Under the pieces are notes generated by a model. It was not told where the DNA came from. It was given only the letters and a program-made list of their open reading frames with translations, and ran no database searches. 20,890 nt of DNA, from assembly GCA_050945275.1 (NCBI GenBank), contig JBMNSQ010000017.1:1-20890 (forward strand). Reading direction: 5' to 3'. Of the stretch, positions 15,103 through 20,890 are shown one piece after another. Position 1 is the stretch's first letter, and each line of letters begins with the position of its first letter. Source of the DNA: JAAYWY01 sp050945275. Lineage in GTDB: Bacteria > Bacillota > DTU030 > DUMP01. The position numbers were made by a program, and so were the translations under genes.

Positions 15103-15373
15103 CCTGCGGCCTCCCTTCCTTCTCTAAGTATCCGCGCACAATTTCTTCTAACAGGTCGTCCCGTTCAACACTGCGGATAAGTTCGCGGGCCCGGCCAAAG
15201 CTAGTAATATACGTGGGGTCACCGGATAATAAGTATCCTACCAGCTGATCTACCGGGTCATAACCCCGTTCCCTTAAAGCATCGCCCACTGTTTTGAGCA
15301 CCAATTTTACGGGGTTCGCTGTTTCGGACGGAGCAAAAAGCATTGTTTCTTGTGGATTTATTCCCGTTCCCAC
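15083..15373 (-). CDS. reoM: IreB/ReoM family (UPF0297) regulatory phosphoprotein
   Basis: IreB (Enterococcus faecalis) and ReoM (Listeria) are small cytoplasmic substrates of the PASTA kinase; ReoM controls ClpCP degradation of MurA. This protein is 96 residues, slightly longer than the usual 80-90. The conserved core is clear: GYDPVDQLVGYLLSGDPTYI (38-57), then RARELIRSVERDDLLEEIVRGYL with the family's ERDxxxEE pattern. Near the N-terminus QETMLF places Thr10 where the kinase-targeted Thr of ReoM lies. The GTG start has GGGAGG 7 nt upstream. It lies 2 nt after the BusR-like gene, and its end overlaps murA by 20 nt. In many Firmicutes this gene sits instead beside the ruvX/yqgF-type gene, so the murA link is unusual. 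No kinase or phosphatase gene is in the window. Confidence 0.9.
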   Translation of the reverse strand: MGTGINPQETMLFAPSETANPVKLVLKTVGDALRERGYDPVDQLVGYLLSGDPTYITSFGRARELIRSVERDDLLEEIVRGYLEKEGRPQGGQTSD

Positions 15374-15375
15374 TC

Positions 15376-16008
15376 TTATTCCTCCCGTTCCACCAGCTGA
15401 CGCAACTTTGCCTTGGCTTCCACCGTACCTACAACCTGCAGTAAATCACCTGGCTTAAAGGCCATTTCCGACGACGGGGAATAAATTTCTTCGCCATCGC
15501 GCTCAATAGCCACCACAGTAGCCCCTGTTTTGGTGCGGAGCTGGCTTGAAGCTAGGGTTTGGTTCACAAGCCAGGATTGTTCTCCCACTGGAATTTTCTC
15601 CAGATACTGCAGATTATTTAGCATCCCCCACAAATAACTCACCATTTGTCTGGTCGTCGTTTCAATTTCCCGATCCTGTTTACGCTTCTCCTCAAACAAT
15701 TGCCGTAATCTCTTTTGCATGTCGGCTAAGGCTTGCTGACCTTTGAATTGATGAAAGTATGATTCCGCCGCTTTCTTAGATTTAATAATCACACCCATAC
15801 CTGGAGCCGTTTCCACCACACCGGCGTCTTGTAGCAGCGACACTGCCCGCCTAATAGTCTCTGGGGAGACTTTATATCGACCAGCCAGGGTAGAGCGTCC
15901 GAAAATCTTTTCGCCAACTTTATGTTCATCACGCAAAATACGTGATGCAATGTCTAAGGCAATTTGTTCGTAGCGTGATAAGACACCCAAACTCTTGCGC
16001 TGTGCCAC
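15376..16008 (-). CDS. busR: GntR-RCK_C regulator, BusR-like (c-di-AMP-responsive)
   Basis: This 210-residue cytoplasmic protein has the layout of BusR, the c-di-AMP-sensing repressor of osmolyte uptake known from Lactococcus and Streptococcus. A GntR-type winged helix spans about 10-78, with the recognition region KVSPETIRRAVSLLQDAGVV. A charged coiled coil follows at about 85-125 and then an RCK_C (TrkA-C) domain at about 140-208 (LRTKTGATVVAIERDG, FKPGDLLQVVGT). A TTG at 16029 is in frame, but the GTG at 16008 lies 7 nt after AGGAGG and fits the family length, so I chose it. It is 26 nt after the cyclodeaminase-like gene and 2 nt before the ReoM-like gene. The osmolyte-type transporter just upstream is its obvious candidate target. 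Other GntR-RCK_C regulators exist, so the symbol is by resemblance. Confidence 0.8.
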   Translation of the reverse strand: MAQRKSLGVLSRYEQIALDIASRILRDEHKVGEKIFGRSTLAGRYKVSPETIRRAVSLLQDAGVVETAPGMGVIIKSKKAAESYFHQFKGQQALADMQKRLRQLFEEKRKQDREIETTTRQMVSYLWGMLNNLQYLEKIPVGEQSWLVNQTLASSQLRTKTGATVVAIERDGEEIYSPSSEMAFKPGDLLQVVGTVEAKAKLRQLVEREE

Positions 16009-16034
16009 CTTCAACCCTCCTTGGCACAATTTTA

Positions 16035-17255
16035 CTAGGACAATAGCTCATAGCATAACTGACGTAAAAACCATTCAACATCGCTAACAATCCCCGTCGC
16101 CTGGAAACTGCCACGATCCACCAACTTAGTAACCACAGCCGGGTTTATGTCGACACATATCAGTCGTACCTTTGCTGATAGTAGATTTCCCACCGCAATA
16201 GCATGGAGCATGGTACTAAGCATCAACACTAATTCTGTCCCCGGCAAAAGTGTCCTCATAGCATCTTGTGCCACCACCACATCGGTTATTACGTCCGGCA
16301 ATGGGCCGTCATCGCGAATGGAGCCAGCCAGAACAAAATCGGTTCCCTGCTTAATCATAGTATACATTAATCCACGGGTAAGAAGACCTTTTTCCACGGC
16401 CGCCCTAATACTACCAGCACCACGGATCTTGTTAATAGCTCGAAGATGATGACTATGGCCTTTTGGTATTGCTTCCCCACTAGCTAAATCTACGCCTAAA
16501 GAAGTGCCATATAAAGCATGTTCGATGTCATGGGTAGCCACAGCATTACCGGTAAACACCGTTTGTATGTAACCGGCCTTAATTAGTTTCTCCAAGTACC
16601 GACCGGCGTCGGTATGAATAACTGCAGGGCCTAGTACCACTAAAACCTTGCCGCCCCTCGCCCGCACTTCTTTCATTTCCCGGGCAATATTGACTACCAA
16701 TAGACCCTTAGGACGCTCACTGGAAATAGCACTGCCCATAAAAGAAAAGGTCTCCTTGTCATGTACCTGGTCAAGGGGTGTTACCTTAACACCTGAACTC
16801 CCCACGACAATGAAATCCCCCAGCTTAACACTGCTCATGGAGACACAGCTAGCTGCCTTAGCTTCTTTATCCACCCGGATAGCACAGTCCATCTCCATTT
16901 TTTCCACTGGAACCCATCCTTGAGGTAACCGAACCTTAGTCTCAAGGTGAGTAGTTGCGTAAAAACCTTCTGGAAATACACCGTCTTGTGGCGCAGGTTG
17001 AAGCTGCACTACCTCCTCTGGCACAGCTACCGCCACAGCCCCTAGATCCCGGACCGCTTGCCACACATTTTCTAGCAAGTGCTCTGAATTGGCCTCAATT
17101 GTGAGCTTGGCCCGGCTTAAATCATTTCTGGTCTTACCGATAGCGATATCTTCGATCGTGAAGTCTGCGCCTAGATCTTGAATCGTATCTAACACCTGCG
17201 GCAAAATATGAGAATCTAAGATATGTCCCGAGAGCTCAACAGTCCTCTGGTACAC
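16035..17255 (-). CDS. LOR/SDH-domain protein, probable ornithine cyclodeaminase (TIGR00300 family)
   Basis: The 406-residue protein belongs to the family with an N-terminal LOR/SDH domain (about 1-165: RTVELSGHILDS, FYATTHLETKVRL) and a C-terminal Rossmann-like domain. The C-terminal half carries highly conserved stretches such as GTSLGVDL, HHLRAINKIRGAGS, VLAGSIRDDGPLPDV and VDINPAVVTKLVDRGS. Characterised relatives in archaea and in the C-terminal part of cyanobacterial AgrE/ArgZ are linked to ornithine cyclodeamination to proline, so proline formation is a reasonable inference. A TTG at 17273 is in frame, but the GTG at 17255 has GGGAG 9 nt upstream and gives the usual N-terminus. It heads a block with the BusR-like, ReoM-like and murA genes and has its own promoter. 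The reaction is not proven by sequence alone. Confidence 0.85.
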   Translation of the reverse strand: MYQRTVELSGHILDSHILPQVLDTIQDLGADFTIEDIAIGKTRNDLSRAKLTIEANSEHLLENVWQAVRDLGAVAVAVPEEVVQLQPAPQDGVFPEGFYATTHLETKVRLPQGWVPVEKMEMDCAIRVDKEAKAASCVSMSSVKLGDFIVVGSSGVKVTPLDQVHDKETFSFMGSAISSERPKGLLVVNIAREMKEVRARGGKVLVVLGPAVIHTDAGRYLEKLIKAGYIQTVFTGNAVATHDIEHALYGTSLGVDLASGEAIPKGHSHHLRAINKIRGAGSIRAAVEKGLLTRGLMYTMIKQGTDFVLAGSIRDDGPLPDVITDVVVAQDAMRTLLPGTELVLMLSTMLHAIAVGNLLSAKVRLICVDINPAVVTKLVDRGSFQATGIVSDVEWFLRQLCYELLS

Positions 17256-17288
17256 GCTATCATACTCCCTCAACAGTTACCTGAAACC

Positions 17289-17317
17289 ATGCTATCATAT
17301 TGTGCCCCTATCGTCAA
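17289..17317 (-). promoter_or_regulatory. Promoter of the cyclodeaminase-like/busR/reoM/murA block
   Basis: On the minus strand TTGACG (17317-17312) is followed after 17 nt by TAGCAT (17294-17289). The -35 matches five of six bases and the -10 four. It lies 34 nt before the gene start and after the hairpin that ends the transporter operon. Confidence 0.6.
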
Positions 17318-17385
17318 CGAACAACCTGCCGAGGCACGAGCTGGCGAGACCAGTACAAAGACCAGCCCCTGCAACCAGAAAGAGC

Positions 17386-17421
17386 AAAGCGGCGAGGACC
17401 ACATCGGGTCGTCGCCACTTT
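17386..17421 (-). terminator. Probable terminator of the transporter operon
   Basis: An interrupted stem of AAAG, GGCGA and GACC (17386-17400) pairs with GGTC, TCGCC and CTTT (17407-17421) around a 6-nt loop, with single mismatches between blocks. It lies 11 nt after the transporter binding-protein stop. On the minus strand the tail CTTTGCTCTTTCT is only moderately T-rich, so termination may be incomplete. Confidence 0.6.
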
Positions 17422-17432
17422 CTTTGTAATCG

Positions 17433-18359
17433 CTAGATAAGGCCTTTTTCCTTCAAAAAGTCCTGAGCTACTGTGGACGGTTCTTCTTCATCTACGTCCA
17501 CCCGAGCGTTTAGCTCCATCATAGTTTCGGTATCGATAAGCCCAGAAAGAAGCGACAATGCTTCTTTTACTTCCGGATACTGCTCCAAAATATCGCTTCT
17601 GCTCACTAACATGCCGTAATAAGGAGGATTAAAGTGCTGATCGTCTTCTAAAATTACCAGGTCACCTGCTATGTTGCGACCATCGGTAGTATATACTACA
17701 GCAGCTTCCACCTCACCGGTGCCTAAGGCCCGATACATAAGACCGAAGTCCATGGGAATAGCTTCTTTAAACTGAAAACCGTAAGTCTCACAAAATTCCT
17801 TATACCCTTGCCCCGGGTAATCCTGGAAAGTCTGATCAGTAGCCAGTACCATATCAGCAGCATACGGTACGATATCGCTGGTTGTCTTTAAGTTTAACTC
17901 CTCAGCCGTGGCTCTCGGCACGGCCAGCCCGTACACATTGTTATAACCATAGGGTTCAAACGCATAAAGCTCATATTCTTCTAACAGTCTGTCGTGTACA
18001 TACTGCCATACTTTATCCGGGTCACGCCACTCGGGCGTAAGCTCCTGTTCAAACGTACCCAAAAAATGTGTGCCTGAAAAAGAAATGTGCATATCCAAAT
18101 CACCCGTGGTTGTAGCCTGCAATGTGGCCATGGCACTACCTAAGTTTTGTACGTGCTCCACCTTGTGATCAGTTTTGGCTTCGATTATAGCTTTGGCTAT
18201 CTCGGCTTGGATTTCAACTTCGGCATAACCTTGGGAGCCCACACGGAATATCGTACCTGAACTTTTCTGAGGAACATCGGACGAGCCACCACAGCCGGTT
18301 ACCAAGAGTACAACTGCCAATAATAACCCCAAGGCAGCTACATATGTCTTACCCTTCAT
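17433..18359 (-). CDS. Osmoprotectant-type ABC transporter substrate-binding lipoprotein (OpuAC domain)
   Basis: This is the extracytoplasmic binding protein of the transporter. From the ATG at 18359 it is 308 residues. Its signal peptide MKGKTYVAALGLLLAVVLL ends in lipobox VTGC, so Cys23 would be lipidated and anchor it outside the membrane. The rest matches the OpuAC/OpuCC-type fold: FRVGSQGYAEVEIQAEIA, VEHVQNLGSAMATLQA, FEPYGYNNVYGLAVPR, VYTTDGR and ILEDDQHFNPPYYG. The aromatic ligand motif that often reads YPEYTGT is HISFSGT here, so the ligand may not be glycine betaine or choline. A GTG at 18383 is in frame but has no good ribosome site. It lies 70 nt after the permease and is last in the operon. 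The ligand class is inferred from family only. Confidence 0.88.
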   Translation of the reverse strand: MKGKTYVAALGLLLAVVLLVTGCGGSSDVPQKSSGTIFRVGSQGYAEVEIQAEIAKAIIEAKTDHKVEHVQNLGSAMATLQATTTGDLDMHISFSGTHFLGTFEQELTPEWRDPDKVWQYVHDRLLEEYELYAFEPYGYNNVYGLAVPRATAEELNLKTTSDIVPYAADMVLATDQTFQDYPGQGYKEFCETYGFQFKEAIPMDFGLMYRALGTGEVEAAVVYTTDGRNIAGDLVILEDDQHFNPPYYGMLVSRSDILEQYPEVKEALSLLSGLIDTETMMELNARVDVDEEEPSTVAQDFLKEKGLI

Positions 18360-18429
18360 TAAATCAACACTCTCCCCTCTCACCTCTTAAATTATTTAAT
18401 TATTTCTTATTGTCTTCGTCACTTTGCCG

Positions 18430-19113
18430 TTATCGCTGTTCGTTATACAATCTCAGTCCTTCCGGAGTTACCCAACGCTCTACATGGCCTAAGAAAAAAT
18501 CCGCTATTAGAGCCATGGCAGCGGCCGGAATAGCCCCAACCAAAATCAAGTAGTCACGCATAAGCTGCAACCCGCGCACAATATAGCGTCCCAGACCTCC
18601 GCCACCCACCATAGCCGCTAACGTGGCGGTTCCAATGGCAATGACTGTGGCAGTACGTACCCCAGCCATAATCACCGGCACAGCCAGCGGCAGCTCTACC
18701 TTAAGCAGCTGTTGCATGGGCGTCATGCCCATTCCTGCTGCCGCCTCTTTTAGCTCTGGGCTTACACCTTTAATTCCAGTGTAGGTATTGCGCATGATCG
18801 GCAATAGGGAATACAAGAACAAAGCTACAATCGCAGGTTTGTTACCAATGCCCAAACCCAAGGGAATGAACAGCGCCAGTAGAGCCAAACTGGGAATGGT
18901 TTGAATAACGCTACCTACACCCATGACAAAGCGTTCCAAGATCGAATATCTGGTAGCCAATATTCCCAACGGAACTGCCACCAAGACAGCTATCCCCACC
19001 GGAACTAGCACTAACATCAGAACGTGTTCCTGAAGAGCCCCCAGAATCTCTGTTCCATTAGAAGCAAAATAATCTATCATCCTACCCCATGTTGTTAGTA
19101 TCTTGGGATTCAT
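18430..19113 (-). CDS. Osmoprotectant-type ABC transporter permease
   Basis: This 227-residue integral membrane protein belongs to the OpuCB/OpuBB-like permease group. About five or six hydrophobic segments are visible, for example LMLVLVPVGIAVLVAVPLGI and PAIVALFLYSLLPIMRN. The cytoplasmic coupling loop has the EAA-type motif: LKEAAAGMGMTPMQQLLKVELPLAVP. Its ATG shares one base with the ATPase stop (TAATG), so the two are translationally coupled. OpuC-type systems often have two permease genes flanking the binding-protein gene. Only one is present here, so it would work as a homodimer or with a second permease elsewhere. Confidence 0.92.
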   Translation of the reverse strand: MNPKILTTWGRMIDYFASNGTEILGALQEHVLMLVLVPVGIAVLVAVPLGILATRYSILERFVMGVGSVIQTIPSLALLALFIPLGLGIGNKPAIVALFLYSLLPIMRNTYTGIKGVSPELKEAAAGMGMTPMQQLLKVELPLAVPVIMAGVRTATVIAIGTATLAAMVGGGGLGRYIVRGLQLMRDYLILVGAIPAAAMALIADFFLGHVERWVTPEGLRLYNEQR

Positions 19114-20291
19114 TATTTGCCCACACCTCCTGCTGATTCAACAACGGGTTGTTGCTGCCCAATGCCCGCTTGCCCGTTAGTATGACTATCCAGGAGAACA
19201 CCCACTAAGCTGGCCCGGGTCACCACACCCTTAATCTGAAATTTATCATCGACCACCACTACCAAATTAGTATTCTTGTCGGTTAACTTCTCAGCCGCCA
19301 GTGACAGAGGTGCATCCGGCTGTACCACGACCGGAGTCAACGTCAATACTTCAGCTACTGACAGCATTTCATTACGCATGAGATACGGATATAAGTCGCG
19401 AGCCCGAACAACGCCTTGAAGGACACCGTCTTTGACTACTAATAGGCTATCGACCCGTTGTCGCTGCATGCGCATCATGGCTTCGCCCAATCCGCGGTTA
19501 CCCTCAATAATCACCGGTTTCGGATTCATAACATCACTTACACTCAGTTCATCTACCGCTTGCGGCCGGGCGCTACGGCCAATAAAGCTAGCAACAAAAT
19601 CGTTAGCGGGGTGGCGTACAATCTCTTCAGGCGTCGCATCCTGAACGACAAGACCGTCCTTCATGATAATAATGCGATCTGCCAACAGTAAAGCCTCGCT
19701 CATATCATGGGTCACAAAAATAATTGTTTTCTTTAACTGTTCCTGCAGGCGCTTTAATTCTAACTGCAACTGTTCTCTAGTTATAGGATCGAGGGCACCA
19801 AACGGTTCGTCCATCAAGATTAATTCTGGATCGGCAGCCAAAGCTCTTAGCACACCGATACGCTGCTGCTGACCACCGGATAGCTGAGCCGGATACCGCC
19901 CGGCATAAACAACTGGATCCATGTCCACCATTGTAAGCAACTCTTCTACTCGGGCCTGGGATTTTTCTCGAGACCAACCCTTTAGCTGAGGCACCAAAGC
20001 AATGTTGGCAGCCACCGTAAGATGGGGCAGGAGCCCAATGGTTTGAATTACATAGCCAATATTTCGTCTTAGTTCAACCACATTAAGGGCACGTGCTTTT
20101 TGATCATGAATATATATCTCGCCGCCAGTAGGTTCTATCAGCCGATTTACCATTTTCAACGTCGTAGTCTTACCACAGCCACTTGGTCCTACTAAGACAA
20201 CAAACTGTCCTTGTTCAATAGTAAGGTTCAGTTTGTTAACGGCAGTAGTGCCTCCTTTGTAGGATTTAGTTACCTCTTCAAATCTGACCAT
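19113..20291 (-). CDS. Osmoprotectant-type ABC transporter ATPase with tandem CBS domains
   Basis: This cytoplasmic ATPase (392 residues) powers the transporter and resembles OpuCA/OpuAA. The ABC domain shows Walker A GPSGCGKTT at 35-43, Q-loop Gln83, signature LSGGQQQ at 137-143, Walker B LILMDEP at 157-163 and switch His195. Two CBS domains follow at about 253-304 (VSDVMNPKPVI) and 313-367 (VAEVLTLTPVVV). In related transporters such domains gate activity by ionic strength or c-di-AMP. A GTG at 20294 is in frame, but the ATG at 20291 is better placed, 7 nt from GAGG. It is the first gene of the operon, with a leader of about 150 nt. A glutamine-rich, flexible C-terminal tail follows the second CBS domain. 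Confidence 0.94.
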   Translation of the reverse strand: MVRFEEVTKSYKGGTTAVNKLNLTIEQGQFVVLVGPSGCGKTTTLKMVNRLIEPTGGEIYIHDQKARALNVVELRRNIGYVIQTIGLLPHLTVAANIALVPQLKGWSREKSQARVEELLTMVDMDPVVYAGRYPAQLSGGQQQRIGVLRALAADPELILMDEPFGALDPITREQLQLELKRLQEQLKKTIIFVTHDMSEALLLADRIIIMKDGLVVQDATPEEIVRHPANDFVASFIGRSARPQAVDELSVSDVMNPKPVIIEGNRGLGEAMMRMQRQRVDSLLVVKDGVLQGVVRARDLYPYLMRNEMLSVAEVLTLTPVVVQPDAPLSLAAEKLTDKNTNLVVVVDDKFQIKGVVTRASLVGVLLDSHTNGQAGIGQQQPVVESAGGVGK

Positions 20292-20429
20292 CACTTCACC
20301 TCTTTAGGATTCGCTTTATATCCCATCGACAAACTCTAACCAGCACTCCGCCATTTCGGCATCTGGCCTCTTTTTGCCGTATACTGACCGTTATCTATGT
20401 CGTTATGTGCTACAGTGATTATGCTAAGG

Positions 20430-20443
20430 AGTTGCCGACAACT
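20430..20443. promoter_or_regulatory. Palindrome at the predicted transporter start site, possible operator
   Basis: AGTTG (20430-20434) and CAACT (20439-20443) flank CCGA. It covers the transcription start predicted from the adjacent promoter (near 20439). A repressor such as the BusR-like protein could bind here, but 5-bp arms occur by chance and no BusR site consensus was matched. Confidence 0.3.
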
Positions 20444-20445
20444 TG

Positions 20446-20474
20446 AGTATAGTCCGTAGGTTTGCGGGGGTCAA
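20446..20474 (-). promoter_or_regulatory. Transporter operon promoter
   Basis: On the minus strand TTGACC (20474-20469) and TATACT (20451-20446) are 17 nt apart, each matching five of six consensus bases. The predicted start near 20439 gives a leader of about 148 nt before the ATPase ATG. I looked for a c-di-AMP (ydaO) riboswitch in that leader and did not recognise one. Confidence 0.75.
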
Positions 20475-20510
20475 GGGGGAAATACGTCTTTTTAACCATT
20501 TGTTTACTTT

Positions 20511-20541
20511 TTGTTTTGCGGGAAACAAGATGTGATATGAT
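20511..20541 (+). promoter_or_regulatory. Promoter of the yigZ-like gene
   Basis: TTGTTT (20511-20516) is followed after 19 nt by TATGAT (20536-20541), preceded by TG as in an extended -10. The -35 lies in an inverted repeat, TTGTTT (20511-20516) and AAACAA (20523-20528). It faces away from the transporter promoter, with 36 nt between the two -35 boxes. Confidence 0.55.
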
Positions 20542-20577
20542 GAGAATAATCCAACTGCCAGTTCGGAGGTGTTAGAA

Positions 20578-20890
20578 GTGGCCGATACATACAAAACCGT
20601 AGCCCAAGAAGCCGAGATAGAAATAAAAATAGAGCGCTCCCGCTTCATCGGGCTAGTGCGCCCCGTAAACTCAGAACAAGAGGCCAAAGACTGTATCACC
20701 GAAATAAGCGAATTACACCGACAAGCCACCCATAACTGCTGGGCTTACCGGGTTGATCCTAAACGCGATATACGTTTTGCCAGCGACGCCGGCGAACCCA
20801 CCGGTACAGCCGGTGAACCAATCCTCAGGGCAATCTTGAGTCAAGAGCTAACTAACACAGTAGTCGTGGTAACCCGTTACTTTGGCGGAA
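20578..20890 (+). CDS. yigZ: YigZ/IMPACT (UPF0029) family protein, 3' end cut by window edge
   Basis: Only the first 104 codons are present. The visible part is the N-terminal UPF0029/IMPACT domain: SRFIG, ATHNCWAYR, SDAGEPTGTAGEPIL and VVVVTRYFGG at the very edge, all in the family order. The full protein is usually about 200-215 residues. The start is a GTG at 20578 with GGAGG 8 nt upstream. It is the only plus-strand gene here, divergent from the transporter operon with a 286-nt shared upstream region. The bacterial role is poorly defined; the eukaryotic relative IMPACT acts on translation control through GCN1/GCN2. No functional link to the neighbours is evident. Confidence 0.93.
   Translation, partial: MADTYKTVAQEAEIEIKIERSRFIGLVRPVNSEQEAKDCITEISELHRQATHNCWAYRVDPKRDIRFASDAGEPTGTAGEPILRAILSQELTNTVVVVTRYFGG

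Noticed and set aside
17301..17370. A fourth TAGGGGC palindromic element before the cyclodeaminase-like gene
   Set aside because: GCCCCTA occurs at 17304-17310 and AGCCCCTG at 17364-17371, but both are in the same orientation, so there is no inverted pair.
20295..20440. A c-di-AMP (ydaO-type) riboswitch in the transporter leader
   Set aside because: Length and context would suit it, but none of the conserved segments I know are visible.
1..20890. Mobile elements, CRISPR arrays, tRNA or rRNA genes, toxin or defence systems
   Set aside because: No transposase, integrase, regularly spaced repeats, cloverleaf or rRNA-like sequence was found; the window is made of housekeeping and transport genes.

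Overview
This window looks like chromosomal DNA from an anaerobic, low-to-mid G+C Firmicute, probably Clostridia-like. The evidence is strong AGGAGG-type ribosome binding sites, GTG and TTG starts, sigma-A promoters, a Bacillus-type PurF with propeptide and Fe-S cysteines, IreB/ReoM, a BusR-like regulator, a VanW/YoaR protein and a ykkC-class riboswitch. No genus can be named from the sequence alone. Every gene is on the minus strand except a partial yigZ-like gene at the right edge. There is no sign of phage, IS elements, CRISPR, tRNA or rRNA.

Reading in the direction of transcription (right to left), four minus-strand blocks follow the divergent yigZ-like gene. (1) 20291-17433 is an osmolyte-type ABC transporter: ATPase with two CBS domains, one permease and a lipoprotein binding protein. 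It has a good promoter and ends at a hairpin. (2) 17255-13846 encodes a LOR/SDH-family ornithine cyclodeaminase-like protein, a GntR-RCK_C regulator resembling the c-di-AMP sensor BusR, an IreB/ReoM protein, and MurA whose start overlaps the end of reoM. (3) 13759-11066 encodes a membrane-anchored VanW/YoaR protein and a shortened GMP synthase, ending at a clear intrinsic terminator. (4) 10699-1 is the purine operon: purE-purL-purF-purM-purN-purH-purD-fhs. It has its own promoter and a long leader carrying a ykkC subtype 2 (PRPP-type) riboswitch with an overlapping terminator.

The purine block encodes much of the PRPP-to-IMP pathway plus formate-tetrahydrofolate ligase, which makes the 10-formyl-THF used by PurN and PurH. 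purC, purS, purQ, purK and purB are not present. guaA, just upstream, carries the product on to GMP.

The most unusual signal concerns glutamine use. GuaA has lost about 100 residues of its glutaminase domain, including the whole catalytic triad. PurF keeps its nucleophilic Cys but has Leu where the glutamine-binding Arg should be. PurL is the small form and lacks its PurQ/PurS partners here. Together these suggest a purine pathway that has shifted, wholly or partly, to free ammonia. Other points of interest are reoM fused in overlap to murA (a regulator beside its known target), a proline/osmolyte/c-di-AMP neighbourhood, and a small family of TAGGGGC-ended palindromes in the purine operon, one of which supplies the purE stop codon.
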